64,000 nucleotides of DNA from Chloracidobacterium sp. (GCA_016716305.1 JADJWP010000002.1:1858501-1922500); one strand, 5' to 3'. Shown: positions 42,934 through 52,173, counted from the stretch's first letter. Made by a program: numbers and translations. Notes: generated from the sequence alone by a model not told the origin.

Positions 42934-44019
42934 CTATTTTGATCCGTTGGCCCCGGGCACGGTATCCTTCCCGAGCATGCGCAACAAAAACTCACGATCA
43001 TCGAATTGAGTCAGTCTTCCTTGACGAACGATGATAAGATCCAGAGACGGTATGATGTAAAGCCTTTGATTACCGGCGCCGGCGGCCATGTAGGCGTCGG
43101 ACGGGACGTCCGGCCCAAACCCGCGTCGGCTCATCTCGGTCGTGTTGCTTGGTCTATCACCAAGGATCTGTCTTAGGCGGCCCTCGTTTTCAGCCACATC
43201 AGCCCGGCCGCTGTTCGATCGGTTCAGCCAGAATGTCAGACCGTAGTTCGGGTTTGCTTTCGAACCGTTTGTCAGCTCGGCGAGCAATTTTGCGCTGACT
43301 ACCTGCTTGCCGTTCCAACGGCCTCCGTTTTTCAGAAACTGCCCAAACTTCGCCCATTCCCGAGCTGTCAGAAAAGCACCTGAGGGCATATTCGGCTGAC
43401 CTTCCTGCATGGTCCAACGTCCGACCTTGAGTCCGATAGGTTCAAAGATCCGACGTTCGAGATAGTCCATTACTGATTCCTTCTTGACGGAGAGCTTTCT
43501 CCGCATCGCTTCGCCGAATGCTTGAAACGGTACGGGGCCGTATTGAAACCTATCGCCCGGTTCGAAACGGCTCTTGAACATCACCGCTGCTGAATACGCC
43601 GGCGGACGCGCGTTCTGGCCAACATCGATTCCGCTAGTTAGAGTGAGCAGCTGCCTGTAGGTCACCTTTGATAACCGCGCGTCTGATCTCCATTCAGTGA
43701 GCGTCTTTGATACCGGTTCATCAAAGTCACTGATCAGTTTGTCTTCGATCGCGGCAGCAAGAATCACTCCGGAAAACGACTTGGTCCCGCTCGCGAGCAT
43801 CCAAGGCGTATTCTCGCTGTGACCGTTATGATACTCTTCGAAAACGATCTTCTCGCCTTTGATAACAAGAACCGACAGACCACGAGCCTCACGTGAGTAA
43901 TCGGCGGCATGGCGGTATGCCTTCGAACCTGCGACGATCGTCTTCGTCTGAGCCGAGACCCCGCACCCTGCTATCGCGCTTGCTATGGCCAGGATCGGTA
44001 CGTAGAAAAAAAGGCGCAT
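42934..44019 (-). CDS. class C beta-lactamase-like serine hydrolase, probable lipoprotein
   Basis: A 361-residue exported protein. The N-terminus ends in a lipobox (SAIAGC), so it is probably lipidated. The catalytic S-x-x-K is SGTK in MLASGTKSFSGVILA; the Y-x-N-equivalent lies about 100 residues later (QYGPVPFQAFGEAM region) and the K-T-G-equivalent is unclear. This family (EstB, AmpC-like) includes esterases, D-aminopeptidases and beta-lactamases. No resistance can be claimed. GGAGG precedes the ATG. Confidence 0.83.
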   Translation of the reverse strand: MRLFFYVPILAIASAIAGCGVSAQTKTIVAGSKAYRHAADYSREARGLSVLVIKGEKIVFEEYHNGHSENTPWMLASGTKSFSGVILAAAIEDKLISDFDEPVSKTLTEWRSDARLSKVTYRQLLTLTSGIDVGQNARPPAYSAAVMFKSRFEPGDRFQYGPVPFQAFGEAMRRKLSVKKESVMDYLERRIFEPIGLKVGRWTMQEGQPNMPSGAFLTAREWAKFGQFLKNGGRWNGKQVVSAKLLAELTNGSKANPNYGLTFWLNRSNSGRADVAENEGRLRQILGDRPSNTTEMSRRGFGPDVPSDAYMAAGAGNQRLYIIPSLDLIIVRQGRLTQFDDREFLLRMLGKDTVPGANGSK

Positions 44020-44085
44020 AAAACCTCCGGAAAAATTCGGCAGCCGGAGTAATGCATCGGCTGCCGGTTCAGGTTGAAATCGATT

Positions 44086-46095
44086 CTATTGTCGTTGAAA
44101 TTCCGGTGTTCCGATGACGAGGCTGACGACCTTAAAGACGTCGGCGTTGCCGCTCGGGGCCAGCAATCGTGCCTGCCGGTTCATATTTCCGCCCTGTTGG
44201 CCGGGCTGCCGCATGTTCGTATCCCCGGAGATACTTTCATCGGTCTCGTTCCCTGGCTTTACCTCGGGCAAAGGCTGATCTATCTGCTTAAGCAAAGACG
44301 AACGTGTGGCGGCAGATATCTCACCCGAGAGTATCCCATCGATCGCCCTATCAAGGATCTGATGTTTATCGGAGGCTGAATATGCTCTCAGATCGACACG
44401 CGTTCCGGGTATCCGGTTGCTCGCGATCGCTACGGCATAATTCAACCTTTCCAAAAGTGCGCCGGTATTTACCCAATCCTCGGCCGTATCTGGGTAGCCT
44501 GTAGGAGCCTGGTAACCATAAGGAACCTCACCGAGTTTATTCAGCATTGCAACAAAAGCGGGCCCAGCGTTCGTGTTGCCTCCCAGTGCACGGATCGAGC
44601 TGATCGCCAGTTCAAAAGGGGTCTTGATCTTAGCCCTATAGTTCTCGGGTGCAAAAAATTCCTTGTCCGAAAACAATGCTCGAAGAGTTGATCGAATGTC
44701 GCCCCTTGTCTTCATAAATTCGTCGGCAACGCGTTTGACCATAGCTTCAGACGGCCTATCATTGACGAACTTGACCGCGAGTTTGCGGGCGATGAACTTT
44801 GCAGTTGCCGGGTGGCTGACCAAAATGTCGATCACTTTCAGACCGTCCTCTATCCCGCCTTCGTTGACCCTATTGCCAAGCACGGTCTTTGGTTCCTTGT
44901 CATGCCAGCGTTCATTGAAATAGAATTCGCCGCTTTCGACATCGTCCGGAATACCCATTTGTCGCTGGAGGCGATTCAACCGCTGTTCCTCCGTTCCGTC
45001 GATCATGGCGGCCGCCGCCCTTCGGTAACCGCGCGGGTCGGCGATGGTCCAGCCAGTAAATGCCCTGGCGACCTCGACGATATCTTTCTGAGTGTAACCG
45101 CTATCGACCCCGAGAGTGTGAAGCTCCATCAGCTCACGAGCATAATTTTCATTCAACCCGCGACGCTGCCGCTGCTGAGCTTGCTGCTGCGTCTGCATTT
45201 GCTTGATGCGCTGATCTAGCTCGGCATCCGAAAGTCCCTGCCGCTGTTTTATCTGTTCGCGCATCCGCGGTGTAAGGCTCCCGCTGCGGATGGCTTGCTG
45301 CAGCCTGTTGTTGCCGCTAACGTTCGTTTGACCGCTGGGTGAAACCGATTCGAAATTGTCGAGGTAAAAGAGCATCGCGGGATGCTGCGCGGTACCGACC
45401 AAAAGGTCTTTGAAATTACCTAATGCGTTCTTTCTCAGCACGTCGCGTTCGTAGCTGGGGATATACCATCTGACGGCTGCCTTTCCGGCAAAGACATTAA
45501 AGTGATTCTGCCAAAAATCGACCATCACTTCTTGGAGTTGACGATCCGAATAGGCGGCGCGGAGAACGCGGTTCGAGGCGATCTGCGGCATTAGCTGTCC
45601 GGCCGGCCTAAGGTCATACTTTCGATAATATTCCTGCAGTTTTGCCCGTCGCTCGCGCTGTTCTGCTTCTGACATCGCTTGATCTTGCTCCGGCGTCTGC
45701 ATTGCCGTGGTATTCCGGTTCCGGGCGTTTGCCTGCGCCTGACGTCCGCCTTCCAGTTGTCTCAGCAGTGCGCCCGGATTCGGGTACTTTGCAAAGACCT
45801 CTGAAGTGGACATATTGAAAACCTCGAGGTGCTTGACACGGTTATCCGCGGCGGCATCATCTATCGCCGCAGGGTTCAACTGCTGTTCGATGAACTTCTG
45901 AAGCCCCATAGCCTTGACCCGCTCGACATCGCCCGGGCGCGGACCATAGGTGATCCGATTGAGAACGTGCAGTATCTTCTGCTCTTCGCTCAGCGGTTTC
46001 GGTGTCGCCGAATTTCCGAACGAGACCGTCGGCACGACTACTGCAAACAATGAAAGAACAGACAATATCCTGGTCAGAAAATATCGCTTACGCAT
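44086..46095 (-). CDS. exported DUF1800 family protein
   Basis: A 669-residue protein with signal peptide (to about FGNSA) and the DUF1800 pattern throughout: HVLNRITYGPRPGDVERVKA near the start, QLMPQIASNRVLRAAYSDRQ, LQEVMVDFWQNHFNVF, NYARELMELHTLGVDSGYTQ, KDIVEVARAFTGWTI. A Gln-rich segment (about 270-312, MQTQQQAQQRQRRGLNEN) interrupts it. DUF1800 genes are usually followed by DUF1501 genes; none is present here. Function unknown. Confidence 0.9.
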   Translation of the reverse strand: MRKRYFLTRILSVLSLFAVVVPTVSFGNSATPKPLSEEQKILHVLNRITYGPRPGDVERVKAMGLQKFIEQQLNPAAIDDAAADNRVKHLEVFNMSTSEVFAKYPNPGALLRQLEGGRQAQANARNRNTTAMQTPEQDQAMSEAEQRERRAKLQEYYRKYDLRPAGQLMPQIASNRVLRAAYSDRQLQEVMVDFWQNHFNVFAGKAAVRWYIPSYERDVLRKNALGNFKDLLVGTAQHPAMLFYLDNFESVSPSGQTNVSGNNRLQQAIRSGSLTPRMREQIKQRQGLSDAELDQRIKQMQTQQQAQQRQRRGLNENYARELMELHTLGVDSGYTQKDIVEVARAFTGWTIADPRGYRRAAAAMIDGTEEQRLNRLQRQMGIPDDVESGEFYFNERWHDKEPKTVLGNRVNEGGIEDGLKVIDILVSHPATAKFIARKLAVKFVNDRPSEAMVKRVADEFMKTRGDIRSTLRALFSDKEFFAPENYRAKIKTPFELAISSIRALGGNTNAGPAFVAMLNKLGEVPYGYQAPTGYPDTAEDWVNTGALLERLNYAVAIASNRIPGTRVDLRAYSASDKHQILDRAIDGILSGEISAATRSSLLKQIDQPLPEVKPGNETDESISGDTNMRQPGQQGGNMNRQARLLAPSGNADVFKVVSLVIGTPEFQRQ

Positions 46096-46314
46096 AAATT
46101 ACCTCAATGAAATGGTCGCGCCAGACTCGTCCGAGTCGTGGTCTCAACACATTCTTAGACGCCTCGAAAGCAGTCATGGGCGAAAAAGAATCTGCAGGGA
46201 CGTCTTCATCTATGGCCAAACCCGGACAACAATTAAAGGGTTCCGGACATCATAACAGTCGCTTTTCTGCGATTTTTTGGATAAAATCGACGAGTTCTGC
46301 AGGTTAAAAGAAAG

Positions 46315-46830
46315 ATGAAACGGTCTATTTCACTCCTCGTCTTAACGATAGCGGTAATTTCGTTCGCCTTCGGCGCGATATCCGCTCAAAACGGCACTTC
46401 ATTCAGTGACCCCAGCGTTGACTATACTTTCGAATTGCCCGACGCTAAATGGAAAATGACCGTAAAACCGTCTGCGGCCAATCCGAATGTAGAATTTGTT
46501 TATGTAGATCGTCTGGACGGCCATCTCGAAGTCAGGAAACAGGCCGTAAGCCGGAACACGCTGATGTCTGACGTCATAAAGGACGAAGAACAGAAACTTC
46601 AGTTTCGACCGGGCTTCGTCGCCGGAAAGGAAGAGAACTTTGTCGGCAAACTGAACGGCTCTATCTTCAATTACGAATTCGTACGGGCGGGACGCCCGAT
46701 GAGCGGAAGGGTGTATTTTCTTCGCTCGGGCGATTCGGTCTACATCCTTCGTTTCACTGGATTCACTGATAAACTTCGTTCGATCCGTCATCAGACAGAT
46801 TCGATCGCCCGGACATTTGCCGTCAGATAG
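46315..46830 (+). CDS. small secreted protein, PsbP/DUF1795-like
   Basis: A 171-residue exported protein (signal peptide to about ISAQ25). The mature part has a PsbP-like feel: FSDPSVDYTFELPDAKWKMT, paired strands and a final DSVYILRFTGFTDKLRSIRH with SIARTFAV. Such domains occur in lipoprotein-like periplasmic proteins of unknown function. Agaaag just upstream gives a modest ribosome site. Convergent with the LarA-like gene, 23 bases apart. Confidence 0.6.
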   Translation: MKRSISLLVLTIAVISFAFGAISAQNGTSFSDPSVDYTFELPDAKWKMTVKPSAANPNVEFVYVDRLDGHLEVRKQAVSRNTLMSDVIKDEEQKLQFRPGFVAGKEENFVGKLNGSIFNYEFVRAGRPMSGRVYFLRSGDSVYILRFTGFTDKLRSIRHQTDSIARTFAVR

Positions 46831-46853
46831 AGTTGATCGAACCGCTCGATTTT

Positions 46854-48113
46854 TCACTCGGCCTGATACAGGTATTTGGCGCCAAACGGCAGCACATATC
46901 CGAGCCCGTGGCCTGAGGTCCGCCGCATCTCGCTTTCAAGATCGTCTATCTTCGTCATTCCCATCTTTTTGACTGCCACAGCGTCGAGCGATGTGAGCAT
47001 CCGAACGTCGAACCTATCGGTCTTCGACTTCAGGCTCCAGGCCGTTTGTCCGTTCACGGCGTAATTCTCACACAGCTTTTTTGCTATTTCGTTAACATCG
47101 CCGGCGTCGAACCAGGATAGAAAATCGTCACGTCCCAACCCATCGCGGCAGTCCGCGATCAGCAAGATCGTTCCGCCATCGGCGCATACCGCCGCGGCAG
47201 CTTCGAGAGCCTTGTGAGCCTGGATCATATTTATGTCGTGCGGAGTGCCGCCGCAGCTTACGATCACAAGTTCTCGCTTGCGATCAACGGCGATCGTTCG
47301 TTCTGCGGCATATCTCTCACACGCCGCAGTGTGTGAGGTGATCCAATCGCCGCAGTAAACGTCTGCGGCCGAGCCGCTATCAGTAACGATCGTATTTACC
47401 GCGAAGGAAACGTTGACTTTTGATGCGGCCTCTACGAACGCCTCGTGAACGGCGTTGTCCGTAAGCAGCCCCGGGCCAACGCCGTTTCGTCGGTTCAGGG
47501 AAGCGCGATCAAATGCCAGTTGATGAGTCGCCGTTATCGTCCGCTTTGATGCCAGGCCCGGACAGATCAACTTTCGGCCGCCGGTAAACCCAGCAAAATA
47601 GTGAAACGTTACGCCGCCGACCAGAACGACATGATCGAACTCGGTAAGAGCCCAATTCAGATCGACCGGGATACCGTTCGCGGTTTGCCCAAAGCTAAAG
47701 AGCTTCACCGGATTGTGAGCGTCGTGCTGGATAGACCTGATCCGCTGCGCAATGAATGGCGTTAGTATCTCGCTGATCTCGTTGGCAGAGACAGGGCGAT
47801 GAATACCGGTCGCAAAGATCGCCGCGATCTCGTTCGGCGCGGTACCGTTGGCTATCAGACGACGGACCAGTAGATTAACGATCTGGCCGGTCGCGGTCTG
47901 ACGTGTCGCATCCGGAACGACGAGCAGGACCGTCTCACCCGGGCTTACGATATCTTCGATCGGCGGAGAATCGATCGGATGATCAAATCGGCGGCCGATC
48001 TCGATATCTGACATCGGCTGCCATTGCGTTCCGGCACCCAAGATCTCAAATCGATCTCCATCAAAAGCGATTTGAACGGTGCCCATACCATATCGAAGGT
48101 CAAATCGCGTCAT
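46854..48113 (-). CDS. larA: LarA-like nickel-pincer lactate racemase family protein (DUF2088)
   Basis: A 419-residue LarA homologue. Residues expected to hold the nickel pincer cofactor are all present at exactly the spacing of Lactiplantibacillus plantarum LarA as I recall it (H108, H174, K184, H200): here H105 (ATGIHRPVS), H171 (FHYFAGF), K181 (GGRKLICPG) and H197 (ATHQLAF). D68 and R71 (VPDATRQT) match further active-site positions. LarA-family enzymes racemise or epimerise 2-hydroxyacids. The cofactor-making larB, larC and larE are not in the window, so maturation genes must be elsewhere. Fifty-eight bases downstream of the metal-transport operon. Confidence 0.85.
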   Translation of the reverse strand: MTRFDLRYGMGTVQIAFDGDRFEILGAGTQWQPMSDIEIGRRFDHPIDSPPIEDIVSPGETVLLVVPDATRQTATGQIVNLLVRRLIANGTAPNEIAAIFATGIHRPVSANEISEILTPFIAQRIRSIQHDAHNPVKLFSFGQTANGIPVDLNWALTEFDHVVLVGGVTFHYFAGFTGGRKLICPGLASKRTITATHQLAFDRASLNRRNGVGPGLLTDNAVHEAFVEAASKVNVSFAVNTIVTDSGSAADVYCGDWITSHTAACERYAAERTIAVDRKRELVIVSCGGTPHDINMIQAHKALEAAAAVCADGGTILLIADCRDGLGRDDFLSWFDAGDVNEIAKKLCENYAVNGQTAWSLKSKTDRFDVRMLTSLDAVAVKKMGMTKIDDLESEMRRTSGHGLGYVLPFGAKYLYQAE

Positions 48114-48171
48114 AGATTAACTGGATCAGTTCCGCACACGAGAAATTTAGCCGGGCGTCCTGTCAGGTGGG

Positions 48172-49122
48172 CTAATGTGCACCCGAACGGATCGCCGGCT
48201 CAAAGCACTTTGTCCCCGTCTCGCAGATATATACTGCTTCGGTCTCGCGGCCCGGCGTTTCCATTTGTATCGTTAAATGGTCGATCCCAAAACGCTCGTG
48301 CAGCCGTGTCCTGACCTCGACAAGAAGTTCTGAATGAGCGATCGATTCGTCGTGAGTAATGTGCGCTGACAAAGCGTGTATTCCCGATGAAATGGTCCAA
48401 ACATGGAGATCATGAACGCCGCCAACACCGGGCGTTTCGATGATCGCCCGCTCGACCGACTCTAGATCAATGTGACGGGGCGTTCCCTCAAGCAGAACGT
48501 TCACGGATTCGAGGATAAGCCGCCACGCGCCTGCAACGATGATCATGCTGATAACGATGCTCATCGCCGAATCGGCCCAAACCCATCCGAAACCGATGAT
48601 CAGAAGACCCGCTGCGATCGCGGCTAAAGAACCGAGCATGTCGCCCATTACATGCAGCCACGCGCCCCGCATGTTCAGATCGTGCTTGTGACCGGAGTGA
48701 AGAAGGAATGCCGCGGCAACGTTCACGGCTAAACCGCCGACAGCGATCACCGTCATCTCGCCGGCGAGCACGCCTTGCGGCTGCTGCCATCTCTCGATCG
48801 CTTCCCAAATTATCCAAATTGAAAGCAAAACGAGAGCGATACCGTTGACGAAAGCGGCAAGTATCTCGAGACGATAATATCCGTAGGTCTTTTTCGAAGT
48901 TGCCGGGCGGGCGGCGAACCAGATAGCAAAAAGAGTAAGCGAGAGTGCGGCCACATCCGTCAGCATGTGGCCCGCGTCGGCCATCAAGGCGAGCGAATTG
49001 GTCCACCAGCCGCCTACTGCTTCCACGACCATGAAGCCGGCCGTGATCGCGAGAGCGATCTTGAGGCGCGTCAAGCTTTCTGCCGAACGGCGTTGATCAA
49101 TATGTGGGTGTTCCGAGCCCAA
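48172..49122 (-). CDS. cation diffusion facilitator (CDF) metal exporter, Zn-type
   Basis: A 316-residue CDF antiporter with six membrane helices and a C-terminal cytoplasmic dimer domain. The transport site is H52-x3-D56 (ADAGHMLTD) in TM2 and H158-x3-D162 (LHVMGDMLGS) in TM5. That His/Asp pattern is the Zn(-Co/Cd) arrangement of CzcD/ZitB/ZnT rather than the Mn type. Short His-containing loops (HSGHKHD, 143-149) lie between TM4 and TM5. Last of a three-gene unit after terC and fecR, 15 bases after the fecR stop. Confidence 0.9.
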   Translation of the reverse strand: MGSEHPHIDQRRSAESLTRLKIALAITAGFMVVEAVGGWWTNSLALMADAGHMLTDVAALSLTLFAIWFAARPATSKKTYGYYRLEILAAFVNGIALVLLSIWIIWEAIERWQQPQGVLAGEMTVIAVGGLAVNVAAAFLLHSGHKHDLNMRGAWLHVMGDMLGSLAAIAAGLLIIGFGWVWADSAMSIVISMIIVAGAWRLILESVNVLLEGTPRHIDLESVERAIIETPGVGGVHDLHVWTISSGIHALSAHITHDESIAHSELLVEVRTRLHERFGIDHLTIQMETPGRETEAVYICETGTKCFEPAIRSGAH

Positions 49123-49137
49123 ACTTCCTCCGGCGAT

Positions 49138-50370
49138 CTAAAAACGGCGCAACACCTTCGCCGTTCGAAGCGACAGTATAAAACCTGCACGATTGCCCCG
49201 CACATCGCCCATCTCGACGGCGATCTCAGACCCCGGCGTCGACACCTGAAGTCGGAACGCACCGTCTCCGCCTGCAAAGATCTCGCGGCCTTGCGCCCTG
49301 ACCAATAGCCCCGGCAGTGTTCTGCCGGAAATGATATATATGTCGCCGCCAAGCCGCTCGACGTTCAACTCGGTTACTTCGATCGCCGGACTTGAGCCCC
49401 CGCGGACCACGTTGAAACGTGCCGGTTCGCTCCATTCGCTGACCTGGCCCGATCGTGCAGCCGATTTCAGCCGCCAATAGTATGTTCCCGGAACGAGGCC
49501 TGCAAGGCGAAACTCGCGACCCGTAAGCGACCCGCGATCGACGAGCATGTCGGACGAAAAGCCCGCCGACCTTGCAACCTGAAGATGATATGAAGAAACG
49601 CCGGATGCAGTGTCTTGCCAAGTAAACGAAACTGAGAGGCTCCCGACAGATCCGACGACCAATTGGACCGCGTTCCCCGGCTGTAACGGTTTCGGGGGCG
49701 TCAGCAGCTTTTCGCGGGCCGAGAGCTTGCCGCTGTCAACTGCTGCGAACTCGTTCTCCGAGATCGTGGCTTTTTCGCCGCCGACGGTCGTCTCGACGCT
49801 GCCGCGGCTGATCCGGATCTCTCCGCCGTTCGATCGTGGGTCTGCGTTAAAGCTCGCATCGGTTTCTGATCGAAGCCGTGTCTCTGAATCGAGCATCTCG
49901 ACAACGTTCTCGGTATTCTCAGGCTGCTGCTCGGTCCTGACGTTCAACTGACCATCGTCAAGCGAGACCCGAACGTTGCGGCTACCGAAGATCGATGTAC
50001 TGTCACGGATAACGACCGTACTGTTCGGGCGGACCGAATATACCGATCCATCGATCATCTGAACGACGGCCCGGCCATCGCCCTGGGTCTGGATCGTATC
50101 GCCGGCAGCGGCGTAGGTCTGGCGTGTCACGACGAACGTCTCACGTGTCGCGGCCCTGATGATACGCACATCGCCTTCGAAAGATATTATCCTGGCCGCG
50201 TCCTTTGGAATTTCTGAAACGTCCTTAGGTGCGAACCAGTCGTTCCTGATCGCCCACCAACCGGCGGTAGTAAGCACGGCCGAGATCAATACGAACGCGA
50301 CGATCCCGTAGATCGTGCTTCGCTGGATCCGCCACCATTCCAAATAAAATTTTCGGATCTTGTTCGGCAT
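49138..50370 (-). CDS. FecR-domain membrane protein with fibronectin-III-like domain
   Basis: A 410-residue protein: about 20 cytoplasmic residues, one membrane helix (about 21-42), a FecR domain (from about 55: ARIISFEGDVRIIRAATRET, with the typical G-D-x-I-x-T near AAGDTIQTQGD) and an FN3-like repeat (FTWQDTASGVSSYHLQVARS). FecR proteins either transmit signals to ECF sigma factors or act as extracytoplasmic scaffold proteins; no sigma gene is adjacent. ATG at 50370 is chosen, 13 bases after the terC stop; the longer frame to 50421 would overlap terC. Middle gene of the terC-fecR-CDF unit. Confidence 0.8.
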   Translation of the reverse strand: MPNKIRKFYLEWWRIQRSTIYGIVAFVLISAVLTTAGWWAIRNDWFAPKDVSEIPKDAARIISFEGDVRIIRAATRETFVVTRQTYAAAGDTIQTQGDGRAVVQMIDGSVYSVRPNSTVVIRDSTSIFGSRNVRVSLDDGQLNVRTEQQPENTENVVEMLDSETRLRSETDASFNADPRSNGGEIRISRGSVETTVGGEKATISENEFAAVDSGKLSAREKLLTPPKPLQPGNAVQLVVGSVGSLSVSFTWQDTASGVSSYHLQVARSAGFSSDMLVDRGSLTGREFRLAGLVPGTYYWRLKSAARSGQVSEWSEPARFNVVRGGSSPAIEVTELNVERLGGDIYIISGRTLPGLLVRAQGREIFAGGDGAFRLQVSTPGSEIAVEMGDVRGNRAGFILSLRTAKVLRRF

Positions 50371-50383
50371 CCGTGAGGTCAGG

Positions 50384-51457
50384 TCAATCTTCCGGTTGTG
50401 CGGCCGAGGCCGTTTCAGCATCGGACGGTTTTGTTGGGAAGATAAGCGAAAGGATAATTGACAGCGTTATCGCTGCGACGACAACGCCCAACGAGATATT
50501 GATGATCTCTTGCTTGAACTCATTGCGAAGCAGCCTTTCTGCAAAACCAGCAACGATATTGCCGCTGCCCGCACCGGTTATCATTATCAGCCCCTCAGCG
50601 ATAAGTGGCAAGAGCATTTTTACGCCGATGAATGTAAGAATGAACGCAAGCCCGATCTTGAGATAGTGAAATCGGTCCGCTATATCGGCAAGAAGAAAGA
50701 AAAACGTGCGTAGCCCGAGGATCGCAAATATATTGGATGTGTAAATAATGAAGCGGTCGGTCGTGATGCCGAATATTGCAGGGATCGAGTCTACGGCGAA
50801 GATAAGATCGGTAAATTCGACAACGATCAGGACAAGAAATAATAGGGTTCCGGTTCGGACGCCGTCCTTGACCACGAAAAACTTATCGCCGTCATACTCT
50901 TTTGAAATGCGGATATACCGCGTCGTTAGTTTGACTATACCGCTTTCGGTCGGGTCGAAGTCGTCATCGGTGTCCTTGAACATTTTCAGTCCGGTGTACA
51001 AAAGGAACGCGCCGAAAACGTAAATGATCCAATGAAAGCGCTCAACGAGTTCGGCGCCGGCAAAGATCATGATCATTCGCATGATCAATGCGCCCATTAT
51101 CCCCCAAAAAAGCACTCGGTGCTGAAACTCTTTTGGAACCTTGAAATAGCCGAATATCAGCAGAAACACAAATAGGTTGTCTACCGAAAGCGAAAGCTCG
51201 ATGAGATAGCCTGTAAGGAACAGCTTTGCCTGGGCCGCCGCCAGATCCCAATCCTGATAGTGATTTCCGACCTGCCAGTAAAGAAAGATGTTGAAACCGA
51301 TAGCCAGTGATACCCAGACGGTTGCCCAGCCAAAAGTCTCGCGTCGGGTCGGGACATGCGAATGACGATTGACGATGCCGATATCAACAAAAAGCGCCGT
51401 CAATACGATCGCAAAGAAAAGTATCCAAACCCAATACGGATGTTCAACTGGTGTCAT
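50384..51457 (-). CDS. TerC/Alx family membrane protein (probable metal-ion exporter)
   Basis: A 357-residue integral membrane protein with about nine to ten helices and the TerC acid-in-membrane motifs: LIELSLSVDNLFVFLLIFGY (E-x5-D-N) and VVEFTDLIFAVDSIPAIFGI. TerC/Alx proteins export Mn2+ or help load metal onto exported proteins. Unlike alx in Escherichia coli, no yybP-ykoY (Mn) riboswitch is evident upstream. First gene of a three-gene unit with a FecR protein and a CDF transporter; an inverted repeat lies 107 bases upstream. Confidence 0.92.
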   Translation of the reverse strand: MTPVEHPYWVWILFFAIVLTALFVDIGIVNRHSHVPTRRETFGWATVWVSLAIGFNIFLYWQVGNHYQDWDLAAAQAKLFLTGYLIELSLSVDNLFVFLLIFGYFKVPKEFQHRVLFWGIMGALIMRMIMIFAGAELVERFHWIIYVFGAFLLYTGLKMFKDTDDDFDPTESGIVKLTTRYIRISKEYDGDKFFVVKDGVRTGTLLFLVLIVVEFTDLIFAVDSIPAIFGITTDRFIIYTSNIFAILGLRTFFFLLADIADRFHYLKIGLAFILTFIGVKMLLPLIAEGLIMITGAGSGNIVAGFAERLLRNEFKQEIINISLGVVVAAITLSIILSLIFPTKPSDAETASAAQPED

Positions 51458-51563
51458 AAACGCTACTTGAATTAACTTAAGACGATGGACGGTAAATAGA
51501 TCGGCCCGTTTTCCGATTTTAACCGAATTCGGCCTTCCTTACTATTTCACAACCAATTATTGA

Positions 51564-51588
51564 ACGTGTTGACGATAGGTCAGCACGT
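51564..51588. promoter_or_regulatory. inverted repeat upstream of terC, possible operator
   Basis: Arms acgtgttgac (51564-51573) and gtcagcacgt (51579-51588), five-base centre, one mismatch that would be a G-U pair in RNA. It lies in the 220-base gap between terC and the fRMsr gene, both on the minus strand. No U tract follows on either strand, so an operator is likelier than a terminator. Confidence 0.4.
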
Positions 51589-51678
51589 AGACAAACACCC
51601 TATTACGTTGCGTCCAGTTGTATAGAGGTGGGCTGCGAAGAGCAGTGTTCGGATGCCGCAGCGAGGTCTCGCGAGACG

Positions 51679-52173
51679 CTACGGATGAAGAAAGCCGGCT
51701 CGTTCGATGGCGTTAACTATCGCCCCAAGGCCTTCGGCATCGATCTCGCTGAAATCATTGAGTCGGTCGCTATCGACGTCAAGTACGGCCGCTACCCGAT
51801 CGCCCGAGAATATGGGAACGACGATCTCTGACCTCGCCGACGAGCTGCAGGCAATGTGGCCCGGAAACGCATCGACGTCCGGCACTATGACGGTCTCGCG
51901 GACTGTGTACGCGTGGCCGCAAACACCGCTGTCGAATGCGATCCGAGTACATGCAAGCGGTCCTTGAAATGGCCCTAACACCAGTTGGCTCTCTTTGACC
52001 AGGTAGAATCCGACCCAATAGAATCCAAATGCCTCTTTCAACACCGCTGCTACATTTGCAAGGTTTGCTACCAAGTCGCTCTCGCCAGAAATAAGAGCCT
52101 CGATCTGCGGCAGCAGTTCGCCGTAGATCGTTTTGCGGTCAGCAGATTTTGAATAAGCGATGCTTTCGGCCAT
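51679..52173 (-). CDS. msrC: free methionine-(R)-sulfoxide reductase (GAF-domain fRMsr)
   Basis: A 164-residue single GAF domain with the three catalytic cysteines of fRMsr at the family spacing: C75 (LACTRIAF), C85 (GVCGHAYT) and C109 (HIACSSSARSEIVVP), intervals 10 and 24 as in Escherichia coli MsrC. It reduces free Met-R-sulfoxide with thioredoxin, repairing oxidised methionine. Divergent from the fluoride channel gene, 63 bases apart. Confidence 0.93.
   Translation of the reverse strand: MAESIAYSKSADRKTIYGELLPQIEALISGESDLVANLANVAAVLKEAFGFYWVGFYLVKESQLVLGPFQGPLACTRIAFDSGVCGHAYTVRETVIVPDVDAFPGHIACSSSARSEIVVPIFSGDRVAAVLDVDSDRLNDFSEIDAEGLGAIVNAIERAGFLHP

Noticed and set aside
42934..44019. 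Beta-lactamase resistance gene
   Set aside because: Only the S-x-x-K fold of the wider class C/esterase family is supported; a resistance function cannot be inferred.
51458..51678. Possible yybP-ykoY Mn riboswitch upstream of terC
   Set aside because: The conserved GGGGAG-type loop sequences of that class are absent on the minus strand; only a simple inverted repeat is visible.
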